Part shown: one piece after another, positions 33,687-42,902 of the stretch
Layout of the letters: each line of letters opens with the position of its first letter
Numbering within the stretch: the first letter of the stretch is position 1
Source: Opitutia bacterium UBA7876
Lineage (GTDB): Bacteria > Verrucomicrobiota > Verrucomicrobiia > Opitutales > Seribacteraceae
DNA: 63,272 nucleotides
Assembly (NCBI GenBank): GCA_002500665.1
Contig: DLRY01000019.1
Location: 9,103 to 72,374 of the forward strand
Direction of reading: 5' to 3'
Notes under the pieces: generated by a model
Database searches by the model: none
What the model was told of the DNA's origin: nothing
Seen by the model: the letters and a program-made list of their open reading frames with translations, nothing else
Position numbers and translations under genes: made by a program

Positions 33687-35618
33687 ATGAACCTTCCCTT
33701 CAACTTCCTCGCCCCCCGCCCTTCCCTGGGCACCCTCGCCCTCGCTCTTTTGCTTTGCTCCCTCGGGCTTGCGGCCAAGGATCCCCGCCACGGCCCGCTC
33801 AAGGATCTCAAAGGCTTCTTCCCCTTCGATCCGCCGGCCACGGCCGAGGAATGGGAGGAGCGCTCGGAGGAGCTCAAGCTTCGCCTCCTCGTGACCAACG
33901 GACTCTACCCCATGCCGGAAAAAACCCCCCTCAACCCGGTTATTCACGGCAAGGTCGAGCGTCCCGGTTTCACCGTTGAAAAAGTCTACTTCGAGAGCGT
34001 TCCCGGCCTCTACGTCACCGGTCTGCTATTCCGACCGGAAAACCCGAAGAAGGGCAAGTTGCCCGCCGTGCTTAGCCCGCATGGGCACGGGGGCCGCTTA
34101 CACGATCTGGGCAAGGCAGGGGTGCGCAGGCAGATCGTCATCGGGGCGGAACGCTTCGAGGAGTCGGGCCGGATGCCCAAGATCGCCCGTTGCGGCACGC
34201 TTGCCCGGTTGGGTTGCGTAACCTTCCTCTACGATATGGTGGGCTACGCCGACAACCGTCAGATCTCCTACCAACTAGCCCACCGCTTTTCCAAGCAACG
34301 GCCCGGTTTCGAGGGCCCGGACAGCTGGGGGCTGTACAGTGCCCAGGCCGAGCTCAGGCTCCAGTCGATCTTTGGGATTCAGACTTGGAATTCCCTCCGG
34401 GCCCTCGATTTCCTCGCCTCCCTGCCCGACGTCGACGCGGGCCGTATCGGGGTCACGGGTGGCAGTGGCGGAGGCACCCAGACCATCCTGCTTGGGGCCC
34501 TGGACCCCCGGCCCATTGCTTCCTTCCCCAACGGCATGGTCTCCACTTCGATGCAGGGAGGGTGCACCTGCGAGAACGCAAGCCTGCTGAGGATCGGAAC
34601 GGGCAACGTCGAGATTGCCGCCCTCTTCGCCCCCAAGCCCATCGGCATGACCGCAGCCGACGACTGGACCCGGGAAATGCTCGTGCCTGGGAAAGGCTTT
34701 CCAGAGATCAAGAAACTCTATCAGATGCTCGGCAAGCCCGAGAATGCCCTTTGCCCCGACCTCACCCACTTCAAGCACAACTTCAACTACGTCAGCCGGG
34801 CGGTCATGTATTCCTGGTTCAACCGGCATATGAAACTGGGACACGAGGAACCGATCGTCGAAGAGGACTTCAAGCTCCTCAGCACAGAGGAACATGCCGT
34901 CTGGAACGAGACCCACCCGGAACCCGAGGGAGGCGAAAAACTGGAGCGCAAGCTCACCAAATGGCTGGCCGATCGGGACGACACCCTTCTCGTCAATCTT
35001 CCCCCCGGCGAAAAAAAGATCGTTTTCAGGAAAGCTTGGGAAACCATCATTGGACGCAAGTACGACGAGAAGGCGGACTTCTCCCACAAGAAGAACCGCT
35101 TGGTTCACTTGCCAAGCGGGGAGGAAATCTTTCTCGAGGCTGTCGGGCCAACCGAAGAAGGGGATCAGCCGATCCTCTGGTTGGGCTATGAGTCCAGTGA
35201 AATCAAGCGCCTAAGCAAAGGGAAGAACCTTCATTATCGGGCCATAACCTTCCGGGAGGAAAAGGAAGGTTTCACAAGCACGGTAGCCAACAAGCGCGAG
35301 TTCGCGGGCTATACGCACGGGTTCAACCATTCCCGTTTCGCCCGGCAGGTTCATGACCTCATGTCGGTCGTTTCCTACCTGAAAAAGAAGCATGGGAAGG
35401 CGCCCGTGCTCCGAGCGAGCGCCGCCATGCGTGAACAAGCCATGACGGCTGCCTACCTTTCGGGTGGCGCCGTTTCCGGTCTTGAGGTTGCGAAGAGCGA
35501 CTTTCGCTTTGCCTCCCTAACCGATTACCGTGATCCGAAATTCCTTCCCGGAGCCGTCAAGTACGGAGACGTCGCCTGGCTCAAGCAAGCCCTCGGGAAA
35601 AAGCTCGCCGTCGAATAA
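33687..35618 (+). CDS. Secreted alpha/beta hydrolase (acetylxylan esterase/CE15-like)
   Basis: The 643-residue protein has a signal peptide (about 1-31, LGTLALALLLCSLGLAAK) and an alpha/beta hydrolase fold. The nucleophile elbow is VTGGSGGGTQ (Ser260), preceded by AVLSPHGHGG and FLYDMVGYAD, and followed by CTCENASLLRIGTGNVEIAA. This layout belongs to PVC-type acetyl esterases related to CE15/acetylxylan esterase and prolyl-oligopeptidase-like hydrolases. The substrate is probably an esterified plant or algal glycan; inferred. Residues after about 430 are less conserved. The alternative ATG at 33663 puts acidic residues before the signal peptide, so I prefer 33687. Confidence 0.85.
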   Translation: MNLPFNFLAPRPSLGTLALALLLCSLGLAAKDPRHGPLKDLKGFFPFDPPATAEEWEERSEELKLRLLVTNGLYPMPEKTPLNPVIHGKVERPGFTVEKVYFESVPGLYVTGLLFRPENPKKGKLPAVLSPHGHGGRLHDLGKAGVRRQIVIGAERFEESGRMPKIARCGTLARLGCVTFLYDMVGYADNRQISYQLAHRFSKQRPGFEGPDSWGLYSAQAELRLQSIFGIQTWNSLRALDFLASLPDVDAGRIGVTGGSGGGTQTILLGALDPRPIASFPNGMVSTSMQGGCTCENASLLRIGTGNVEIAALFAPKPIGMTAADDWTREMLVPGKGFPEIKKLYQMLGKPENALCPDLTHFKHNFNYVSRAVMYSWFNRHMKLGHEEPIVEEDFKLLSTEEHAVWNETHPEPEGGEKLERKLTKWLADRDDTLLVNLPPGEKKIVFRKAWETIIGRKYDEKADFSHKKNRLVHLPSGEEIFLEAVGPTEEGDQPILWLGYESSEIKRLSKGKNLHYRAITFREEKEGFTSTVANKREFAGYTHGFNHSRFARQVHDLMSVVSYLKKKHGKAPVLRASAAMREQAMTAAYLSGGAVSGLEVAKSDFRFASLTDYRDPKFLPGAVKYGDVAWLKQALGKKLAVE

Positions 35619-35628
35619 GCAGGACCGC

Positions 35629-37005
35629 CTAGCCCTCCATTTCTTCGATGCGGTACCCGAAACCGGGGCCACTTAGGGTTCCCAGGTCAAGCATACCCTC
35701 GCGCCGGCGGTAGATTCCGGGATGTACTCGAGCCTCCCGTGCCGAGGCTTCGGGATAAAACTGCATGCCGTTGCTCTCCACCCCCATGATCGTCCCGGCA
35801 TGAGCCCCCAGCAGAACGTGGGGCACCTGGGCCAGCATCGGGTTGGTCAGGTCCTGGACCATCAGGCCCATTCCATGAGCCTTGGCCCAGCAGAGGGAAA
35901 GGAGGGCTCCGGTCTGGGTCTTGCAGGTCTTGAGGGCGACGCCGTTCCAGCCCAGGTCGCGGCCGAGGCGGACGTGTTGCCAGTCGTGGGCGCTCTCGTC
36001 CATGAAGAGGGGTTTCCTGCGAGCCACCGAGTGAACGTCGATACGATGAGCATCGAGATCATAGGGGAAGGGTTGCTCGACGTACAGAATGCGGGCGTGC
36101 GTGGCGGGCTCGTCTCGCTCGAGATGGTCGAGGATATCGTTCACGTAGGCAGGATCGGTAACGGTGCAGTTGAAGTCGGTGGTAAGGTGATCGACGTCCA
36201 TCGAACGGGCAATCCGACCGATTGACCGGAGACGACCGTAGTCCCATTCGGCATCGTCCCCACGAAGCTTGACCTTGAGGCAATTGAGGCCATCGACGGC
36301 AATCCAGTCCTCAAGGTGGACGGGATACCCGTCGTCGGGCTCATCACCCGTCAGTTCGCCCTCGTCGAGCGGGTCAAGCCCGCCCACGAGATGCCAAACC
36401 GGAATCTTGAAGGGGGGAGTCAACTCGAGAAAATCAGCTGGGTACTTACCGCTGAAATCGACCCCCGAACCTTCGGCGGGCTCAAGGAAGGAGGCCAAGT
36501 CGCGGTTAAGGAAATCCTTCCCGTAACAACGGTAGGTCGGCAGGCCATTGGCCACACCGTATGCATCATGAAGAGCCAAGTCGTAGGGAGAAGAGCAAAC
36601 CAAGGCCGCCAGCCAGGGAAGAGGCTCTCTTCCGGATCGCTCCATGCGGTTATACTCTTGCAGGATACCCGGTAGCTCCTCGAACAAAAGCGTATGCCCG
36701 ACCTCGAGAGCATGCCCGAATGGAGTTTCCCGGTTCCAGCGCTCGCCCAGCAATCGGCAAAAGGCGAGCAGGGATTCGAAGCGCTCCCGGTAGGAAAGGG
36801 TCGAGGGCCAAACCCACTGAACGCTCAAGGGAGTCTCGCCCCACCCCACCGCCCGGATCCCACCGGAGCCTTCCACGGTGGCCCGCACTCGCGCACAGGT
36901 GACCGAGGTAAGGACTTCGGTACCAAACTTCAAGGGAACCCTCGTCTCAACGGGCTCGAAATCGAGCTCGACCGATGCGAGGCGGACGTCCGGGGTAGAT
37001 GGCAT
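35629..37005 (-). CDS. Enolase-superfamily enzyme (mandelate racemase/muconate lactonizing type)
   Basis: The 458-residue protein shows the enolase-superfamily TIM barrel. It has the KxK base LKVKL (about 243), the metal ligands TTDFN, YVEQPF (about 309) and FMDES (about 337), and the C-terminal lysine ALKTCKTQTG (about 359). Lysine on both sides suggests a 1,1-proton-transfer epimerase, such as a dipeptide or sugar-acid epimerase. The protein is about 80-100 residues longer than usual because of an insertion in the N-terminal half (about 100-230). The exact substrate is unknown. I chose ATG 37005 (MPSTPDVRLASVELDF); upstream the frame encodes a Phe-rich run that is not part of the family. 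Confidence 0.85.
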   Translation of the reverse strand: MPSTPDVRLASVELDFEPVETRVPLKFGTEVLTSVTCARVRATVEGSGGIRAVGWGETPLSVQWVWPSTLSYRERFESLLAFCRLLGERWNRETPFGHALEVGHTLLFEELPGILQEYNRMERSGREPLPWLAALVCSSPYDLALHDAYGVANGLPTYRCYGKDFLNRDLASFLEPAEGSGVDFSGKYPADFLELTPPFKIPVWHLVGGLDPLDEGELTGDEPDDGYPVHLEDWIAVDGLNCLKVKLRGDDAEWDYGRLRSIGRIARSMDVDHLTTDFNCTVTDPAYVNDILDHLERDEPATHARILYVEQPFPYDLDAHRIDVHSVARRKPLFMDESAHDWQHVRLGRDLGWNGVALKTCKTQTGALLSLCWAKAHGMGLMVQDLTNPMLAQVPHVLLGAHAGTIMGVESNGMQFYPEASAREARVHPGIYRRREGMLDLGTLSGPGFGYRIEEMEG

Positions 37006-37099
37006 GAACCACAAGTGAAAGAAAAAAAAAGAAGGGTCAAACCCCATTAGGCCGCGCTTTTTCCTTTCCAAGCACCCGAAGGTTTAAAAGATTAGCGGG

Positions 37100-37822
37100 A
37101 TGGAAGGAAACCTCATCGGATTGTTCGCCCTGCTGGTCGGACTGGAGTTGATCCTGGGCGTGGACAACGTCCTGGTCATCGCGATCCTCGTCTCCCGTCT
37201 GCCCGAGGAAAAGCGCAACCTTACCAGGAATATCGGTCTGGTGGTCGCCATGGTCGCCCGCATCATCATGGTCGTCGCGGGACTGAAGCTCATCGAGTTG
37301 ACCGATCCGGCCTGGCCAGACGGACCGGACTGGTTCGCCTATTCATGGAGGGACCTGGCCCTGCTCTCGGGAGGACTCTTCCTGATCTGGAAGGCGGTCA
37401 AGGAAATCCACTCCACGGTCGAACTGAGCGAGCACCACAGCAAAAGCCCGGTCAAGGAGAGCTTCACCGCCGTGATCGTGCAGATCGTCATTCTCGACAT
37501 CGTCTTCTCCCTCGACTCGGTCATCACCGCCGTCGGGTTGACGAACAGCAGGTGGGTCATCATCACGGCGGTCCTTTGCTCGTTCGTGGTCATCCTCTTT
37601 TTCGCCAAGCCGATCGGAGACTTCATCCTCAAGCACGTTGCCCTCAAGATTCTTGCCCTCGCCTTTCTCATCGTAATCGGCGTAACCATATTCATGGAGG
37701 GGATGGGCAAGGAAGTCGACAAGGAGCTGATCTACGTACCCATGGGCTTCGCCATGGCCATCCAGTTCCTGCAGATGAGGCACAAGTACAACCTCGGCAA
37801 ACTCGAGCGTGAGGATTCCTGA
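37100..37822 (+). CDS. TerC family integral membrane protein
   Basis: The 240-residue protein has about seven membrane helices and the TerC marks GLELILGVDNVLVIA (about 14-28) and DIVFSLDSVITAVGLT (about 130-145), with acidic residues in the membrane that bind Mn2+ or related metals. TerC/Alx-type proteins export manganese and in some bacteria help metalate exported enzymes. It begins a long co-directional run; its end overlaps the KDPG aldolase start by 14 bases. Confidence 0.95.
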   Translation: MEGNLIGLFALLVGLELILGVDNVLVIAILVSRLPEEKRNLTRNIGLVVAMVARIIMVVAGLKLIELTDPAWPDGPDWFAYSWRDLALLSGGLFLIWKAVKEIHSTVELSEHHSKSPVKESFTAVIVQIVILDIVFSLDSVITAVGLTNSRWVIITAVLCSFVVILFFAKPIGDFILKHVALKILALAFLIVIGVTIFMEGMGKEVDKELIYVPMGFAMAIQFLQMRHKYNLGKLEREDS

Positions 37823-38447
37823 TCAACTGGGGCTTCAGCCCGTCCTCCCTATTCTGAACCTTGGAAACCCAGAGGATGCCCTCCGCATCGCGGAAGCGCT
37901 CCTCGAGGGAGGACTGCGGGCGTTCGAGATCACCCTGCGCAACCCGGGAGCCCTCGATTCCCTGCAGGCCGTCCGGGCCGAATTTCCCGACCTCGCCCTT
38001 GGGGCGGGAACCATCCTGCAGCGCGAACAACTGGAATGGGCCAAGGAATCCGGCTTGGACTTCGGTGTCTCTCCCGGATGGAGCGACGAGCTTTGGGAAA
38101 GCTCCCGGGAACTCGAGTTCCCCCTTTTCCCAGGCGTGCTCACGCCCACGGAGTTGACGCATGCCATAAGCGCAGGGTGCCGGGCCCTGAAGGTATTCCC
38201 CATCGAGCCCATGGGAGGGATTGCCTACCTGAAGTCACTCATCGCGCCCTTCCGCTCCAAGGACCTCAAGTACCTGCCCACCGGAGGAATCGGACGAGAT
38301 CAAGTCGAGCCCTACCTGCTCGAGGAAGCGGTTCTGACCGTCGGCGGTTCCTGGGTCACCCCCAAGAACTTAATCGAGAAGAAAGACTTCGCGGGGGTTA
38401 CGGAGCTTGCCATCGCCTCCCTTTCACTCGGTAATAGAAACTCATGA
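37809..38447 (+). CDS. KDPG aldolase family protein
   Basis: The 212-residue protein is a class I aldolase of the KDPG/KHG family. Glu40 in FEITLR and the Schiff-base Lys128 in ALKVFPIEP are present, as are GAGTIL, the GVSPG loop and PTGGI for phosphate. It splits 2-keto-3-deoxy-6-phosphogluconate (Entner-Doudoroff) or a related keto-hydroxy acid, giving pyruvate. It starts at GTG 37809, inside the end of the TerC gene. The stop overlaps the next gene as ATGA. Which sugar acid it serves cannot be read; no kinase or dehydratase for the same pathway is adjacent. Confidence 0.9.
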   Translation: MRIPDQLGLQPVLPILNLGNPEDALRIAEALLEGGLRAFEITLRNPGALDSLQAVRAEFPDLALGAGTILQREQLEWAKESGLDFGVSPGWSDELWESSRELEFPLFPGVLTPTELTHAISAGCRALKVFPIEPMGGIAYLKSLIAPFRSKDLKYLPTGGIGRDQVEPYLLEEAVLTVGGSWVTPKNLIEKKDFAGVTELAIASLSLGNRNS

Positions 38448-39634
38448 GATTCAGCCTGTCGCTCGCAATTCTCGCCGCGCTCTTTTTCGCCAAGACCCTT
38501 CCCGGCATCGAGCCAGAGAAGCTCCCGCTCGGGGTTAACCTGCGTGGGGCCAGCCTGGGCGCCCTGGCGGCCAAGGCCGGACGGGGGGAGGAGATCCGCA
38601 TCGCAACTCTCGGCGGATCCATCACCCAGAACGCCAAGGGCCACAGCGCCCTCATTCCGGATTGGTTCCGGGCCAAGTATCCTGGGACCGAGGTCCGCTC
38701 CTTTAACCTCGGCCTCTCGTCCACATGCTCCCACAGCGGAGCCTTTCGCCTCGAACGACACGTCCTCGGGCATGCCCCCGACCTGCTGGTCGCGGAGTTC
38801 GCGGTGAACGACGATCAAGACGCCCGGCACAGCTACGAGGAAGCGGTCCGGGGGATGGAGGGCATCGTCCGTCGAACCCTCGGCGAAGACGTCCCCGTCT
38901 TCCTCATCCTGTACGTCAACCAGGCCCTCCTCGAGAGCGTCCGGAAACCCGGACCCGCCGCCGCCTCGCTCCGGGCCCACCTGGCCGTCGCCGAGCGCTA
39001 CGACCTGCCCACAGCCAACGTCGCGGTAGCCTTGGCGGGAGCCATCAAGGACGGTTCCATGGACTGGAAGGACTATGGGGGGGTTCACCCCAACTCCGCC
39101 GGCTACGCCTTTGCGACCGGCCTCGTCACAGCCGGACTCGAGCAACTGCTTCGGCGGCCCGTACCCAAGAAGGGCAAGCTGCCTCCTGCGCTTGACTCCG
39201 CGAGCTACGACAATGCGCGCTGGGTTCACCCTCGGACCGCCGAGCGGGAGGGCAAGTGGACCCTAGCCCACCCCACCCGTGAGCACCTTCCCGATGGAGG
39301 ACTCCGAATGAATTACGCCGACTACCCCCTGCTTCGCTCCGTCACCCCCGGAGCCAGCCTCCGTCTTCGCTTCGAAGGAAGATCCGTCGGAGCCTTCCTT
39401 CTCGCCGGTCCTGATGCGGGCATCGTCAAGGTCCGCATCGACGGCGGCGAACCCAGGGAAGTGGATCTCTATCACAACCCCTACAGCCGCAGGCTCAACT
39501 ACCCCCGAACCCGCATCTTCGCAGACGGCCTGAAACCAGGGTCTCATCTCCTCGAGCTCAGCCTCTCTAGCAAGCGCAACCCCGCAAGCAAGGGAACGGC
39601 CTGCAGCCTTCTCTATTTTGCGGTCAACCGATAA
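38444..39634 (+). CDS. Secreted SGNH/GDSL hydrolase
   Basis: The 396-residue protein has a signal peptide (MRFSLSLAILAALFFAKT) and an SGNH fold: nucleophile Ser59 in LGGSIT, the Asn block AEFAVNDDQD, and the C-terminal DYGGVHPNSAGY with His215. These enzymes remove acyl groups from glycans or lipids. An extra domain of about 170 residues follows (about 230-396) with beta-rich character and may bind carbohydrate. It is coupled to the aldolase gene by a 4-base overlap. The glycan target is inferred from its context only. Confidence 0.88.
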   Translation: MRFSLSLAILAALFFAKTLPGIEPEKLPLGVNLRGASLGALAAKAGRGEEIRIATLGGSITQNAKGHSALIPDWFRAKYPGTEVRSFNLGLSSTCSHSGAFRLERHVLGHAPDLLVAEFAVNDDQDARHSYEEAVRGMEGIVRRTLGEDVPVFLILYVNQALLESVRKPGPAAASLRAHLAVAERYDLPTANVAVALAGAIKDGSMDWKDYGGVHPNSAGYAFATGLVTAGLEQLLRRPVPKKGKLPPALDSASYDNARWVHPRTAEREGKWTLAHPTREHLPDGGLRMNYADYPLLRSVTPGASLRLRFEGRSVGAFLLAGPDAGIVKVRIDGGEPREVDLYHNPYSRRLNYPRTRIFADGLKPGSHLLELSLSSKRNPASKGTACSLLYFAVNR

Positions 39635-39665
39635 ACCCGACCAGCTTTACCTCAACACCCAGCCC

Positions 39666-41756
39666 ATGAATCCATTCCTCGCCAAGTCCTTTCACATCCC
39701 CTGGTCCGAGCTCACGCCCGAGAGAGTCGTTCCCGACATGACCCTTGCCCTCGAGAGGGCCGAATCCCAGATGGACGCGATCCGAACCCTTCCGCCGGAG
39801 GAAGTCAGCTTCAAGAGCGTCCCGTTGCGCTTCTGCCAAGCCCTCGAGGATCTTTTCGAGGCCTGGAACGTCGTCTCCCACCTCGACCAGGTAAGAAACT
39901 CCGAGGAACTCCGTGAGGCCTACAACGAGATGCTTCCGATGGTCACTTCTTTCGGAGCCAAGGTCCTGCTCGACCAGGAGCTGTGGAAGCAAGTCAAGTC
40001 CTACTCCCTGTCTGAGGAAGCCCAAGGTCTCGAGGGACCCGAAAAGAGGCTGCTGGAGGAACTGGTGGCTGATTTCACGGAAGCGGGCGCCGACCTGCCG
40101 GAGGACAAACGAGCCCGGCTCGAAAAGCTCTCCTCCGAGCTCGCGCTGGCCACCCAGAAGTTTTCCGAAAACGTCCTCGACTCCACCAATGCCTGGCAAA
40201 AACTGATCGAGGACGAATCCCTTCTCGCGGGCCTTCCCGAGAGCGCCAGAATCGCGGCCCGCGAAGCGGCCAGGCAAAAGGAGAAGGAGGGCTGGCTCTT
40301 CACCCTGCATGCCCCTTCCATCATGCCCCTCATGAAATACCTGGACGACGATTCCATACGCCGCGAAGTGTGGGAAGCCTCGACCAAGGTCGCCTGGCAG
40401 GGTGAGCGCGACAACACCGACTTGATTCGCAGGATTCTCGAGCTTCGCCAGGAAAAGGCGGAGGTTCTCGGCAAAAGGGATTATGCCGACGTGGTGCTTG
40501 AGCGAAGGATGGCCGGGTCCGGGGCGCGAGCCGACGAGTTCGTCTCCGACCTCAAGGACAAGACCGCCAAAGCCTTCGGTCTCGAGAACGAGGCCCTCGC
40601 CGCCTTCAAGGCGGAAAAGACCGGATCATCGCCCGAGGCCCTCGAGCCCTGGGAGGCCGGTTATTGGGGAGAGAAGCAGATGCAAGAGAAGTTCGACTTC
40701 GACAACGAGGCCATGCGCCCCTACCTGCCCATTGACTCCGTCCTCGACGGCATGTATTCGCTGGCCACTAAAATCTTTGGCCTGCGCATCGAGCAACGCT
40801 CCACCTCCTTCGAGGAAAAACCGGCCACCCGGCTTGAGGGGGACGAACGCGAACCGATCGAGGTCTGGCACCCGGAAGTAAAATTCTACGAAGTCTTCGA
40901 CTCCGGCGACGACCGCCATCTCGGCTCCTTCTATGCCGATTGGCACCCTCGCTCCGACAAGCGGTCCGGAGCCTGGATGAACTACTTCAAGATGGGCGTG
41001 CCGGGAGAGGACGGTGCCCCGCGCGGTCCTCACCTCGGTCTGATGTGCGGAAACATGACCGCTCCCGTGGAAGGGAAGCCCGCCCTCCTGACCCACGATG
41101 AGGCCAACACGGTCTTTCATGAATTCGGGCACCTTCTCCATCACCTCTGCGCAGAGGTCAAGTACAAGAAACTGAGCATGGGCAACGTCCCCTGGGACTA
41201 CGTCGAGCTTCCTTCCCAGATCATGGAAAACTGGCTTTGGGAAAGGGAAAGCCTGGACTTGTTCGCCCGCCACCACGAGACCGGCGAACCCATTCCCGAG
41301 GAACTCTTTCAGAAACTCGTCCGGGCCCGCAACTATCATGCCGCCACCCTCCAGATGCGCCAACTGTGCCTCGGCAAGATGGACCTGCTCCTGCACCGCA
41401 AGCTGATCAACGAGGGATACGGGGAACTCGAGAAGGAACTCGAACCGCTTCTGAGGGAGTACCGTACGGTCTTCAAGACAACTCCCCCCACCATCGCGCG
41501 GCAATTCGGTCATCTCTTCAGCGACCCGGTGGGGTACGCCTGCGCCTACTACTCCTACAAGTGGTCGGAGGTCCTCGATGCCGATGCCTTTACCCGCTTT
41601 CAGAAGGAAGGCGTCATGAACCCTCAGACCGGCCTCTCCTTTCGGGATTGCATCCTGAGCAAGGGAAATTCCAAGCCTGCCGAGGAACTCTTCCGCGACT
41701 TCATGGGAAGGGACCCGGATCCGCAGGCCCTCCTCGTCCGGTCCGGACTCGCCTAG
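39666..41756 (+). CDS. M3 family oligopeptidase A-like zinc peptidase
   Basis: The 696-residue protein is an M3 metallopeptidase like oligopeptidase A (PrlC). It has the zinc site HEFGHLLHHL with His485-Glu486-His489 and the later glutamate region VELPSQIMENWLWE, and C-terminal YYSYKWSEVLDAD. It has no signal peptide, so it probably degrades short peptides, including released signal peptides, in the cytoplasm. I chose ATG 39666 (MNPFLAKSFHIPW); the frame reaches 39618 inside the previous gene. The length is typical. Confidence 0.95.
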   Translation: MNPFLAKSFHIPWSELTPERVVPDMTLALERAESQMDAIRTLPPEEVSFKSVPLRFCQALEDLFEAWNVVSHLDQVRNSEELREAYNEMLPMVTSFGAKVLLDQELWKQVKSYSLSEEAQGLEGPEKRLLEELVADFTEAGADLPEDKRARLEKLSSELALATQKFSENVLDSTNAWQKLIEDESLLAGLPESARIAAREAARQKEKEGWLFTLHAPSIMPLMKYLDDDSIRREVWEASTKVAWQGERDNTDLIRRILELRQEKAEVLGKRDYADVVLERRMAGSGARADEFVSDLKDKTAKAFGLENEALAAFKAEKTGSSPEALEPWEAGYWGEKQMQEKFDFDNEAMRPYLPIDSVLDGMYSLATKIFGLRIEQRSTSFEEKPATRLEGDEREPIEVWHPEVKFYEVFDSGDDRHLGSFYADWHPRSDKRSGAWMNYFKMGVPGEDGAPRGPHLGLMCGNMTAPVEGKPALLTHDEANTVFHEFGHLLHHLCAEVKYKKLSMGNVPWDYVELPSQIMENWLWERESLDLFARHHETGEPIPEELFQKLVRARNYHAATLQMRQLCLGKMDLLLHRKLINEGYGELEKELEPLLREYRTVFKTTPPTIARQFGHLFSDPVGYACAYYSYKWSEVLDADAFTRFQKEGVMNPQTGLSFRDCILSKGNSKPAEELFRDFMGRDPDPQALLVRSGLA

Positions 41757-41769
41757 AAAAGGAAACGCC

Positions 41770-42165
41770 ATGTCGACCAACCCTCAAGTCCTGGCCTGGA
41801 TCACCTGCGACTCGGTCTACGTGGACCCCGCCACCGGCAAGCACACCCTCCTCGGGATATTCTCCAACCTGCGGGCCAACGAGTTTCCCGTCACTCATCC
41901 GAGAATGATCTGGTTCCTTTCGTTCTCCGACCTTACCCAGGGCTCCCACCAGCTCAAGATATCGATCGGGATCCCCATGTCCGAGGAAGAGCCCCGGGTC
42001 ATCATAGACCGGGCCTTCGAATCACCCGGCCCGCATCACCGAATCAACCTGATCAACGACATCCACCGCCTTAAGTTCGAGACCCCGGGCAACTATTCCA
42101 TCCTCATCGAGATCGACGATCAAGTGGTTCTCGCCAGCACCTTCCCCATCACCAAGAACGAATGA
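41770..42165 (+). CDS. DUF6941 family protein
   Basis: This 131-residue soluble protein begins MSTNPQVLAWITCDSVYVDP and contains TGKHTLLGIFSNLRANEFP. This pattern (CDxVyvDxxTGKxxLLGiFsnl) is what I recall for DUF6941. It is a compact beta-rich domain with no known function, found in many bacteria near unrelated genes. It follows the M3 peptidase gene with a 13-base gap and precedes the zincin gene with 7 bases, so all are likely cotranscribed. Confidence 0.8.
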   Translation: MSTNPQVLAWITCDSVYVDPATGKHTLLGIFSNLRANEFPVTHPRMIWFLSFSDLTQGSHQLKISIGIPMSEEEPRVIIDRAFESPGPHHRINLINDIHRLKFETPGNYSILIEIDDQVVLASTFPITKNE

Positions 42166-42172
42166 ACAACCC

Positions 42173-42895
42173 ATGAAAAGTCTCCACCTCATCCTAACCG
42201 CGCTCTGCCTCTGTCTGCCTCCGTTCGCTCAGGGCTCCGAATCCGGAAAGAAGAACGCGGACGCCTTCCCCAAGCCCGTGATTGAGAAAATCGAAGGATG
42301 GACCATCGAGCTCGATCCTACCCTCAAGCGAAAGGAACACCGCAAGCTCCTGCTGGACGTCCGCAAGGCCATGGCCAACCACCTCCAGCGCATCGTCTAC
42401 ATCCTTCCACCCGAGAAAACCAAGGCCCTTCGCAAGCTGCCCATCCGCATCGATCTCGAGCACAAGCTGACCAACATGCAATACCATCCTTCCAAGCAAT
42501 GGCTAGTCGCCAACGGGCATGATCCTTCCCTCGAAAAACGCGTTCACGTCCCCCGGGCCCGCAACCTGCTTGCCCGCGGCACCTGGGCCAAGCATCCCTA
42601 CGTCATCCTGCACGAGCTTGCCCATGCCTACCACGACCAGGTCCTCAGCTTCAACCATCCGGAGGTGATCAAGGCCTACCAGAGGTCCGAGAAAGCCGGA
42701 CTCTACGAGAGGGTCCTTCTCTTTCGGGGAGGGAAGACTCGTCACTACGCACGGACCAACCACAAGGAATTCTTCGCCGAGATGACCGAGTCGTACCTTG
42801 GGGTGAACGATTTCTATCCCTTCGTGCGGGCGGAACTCAAGGAGCACGACCCCGAGACCTTCGCCCTCATGGAGAAGATCTGGGGCAAAATTTGA
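42173..42895 (+). CDS. Secreted zincin-like metallopeptidase
   Basis: The 240-residue protein has a signal peptide (MKSLHLILTALCLCLPP, ending AQG) and the zinc motif HELAHAYHDQ with His147-Glu148-His151. A likely third-ligand region is NHKEFFAEMTESYLG, as in anthrax-lethal-factor-type (M34-like) zincins. The rest is charged and helical. Substrate unknown; its length and signal suggest a periplasmic or extracellular peptidase or a peptidase-fold protein. It is tightly packed with DUF6941 upstream and the FG-GAP gene 7 bases downstream. Confidence 0.85.
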   Translation: MKSLHLILTALCLCLPPFAQGSESGKKNADAFPKPVIEKIEGWTIELDPTLKRKEHRKLLLDVRKAMANHLQRIVYILPPEKTKALRKLPIRIDLEHKLTNMQYHPSKQWLVANGHDPSLEKRVHVPRARNLLARGTWAKHPYVILHELAHAYHDQVLSFNHPEVIKAYQRSEKAGLYERVLLFRGGKTRHYARTNHKEFFAEMTESYLGVNDFYPFVRAELKEHDPETFALMEKIWGKI

Positions 42896-42902
42896 TACGG
42901 GC

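Noticed and set aside
40626..41780. Long minus-strand open frame opposite the M3 peptidase
   Set aside because: Antisense shadow; no domain, and the plus-strand gene has HExxH and full family similarity.
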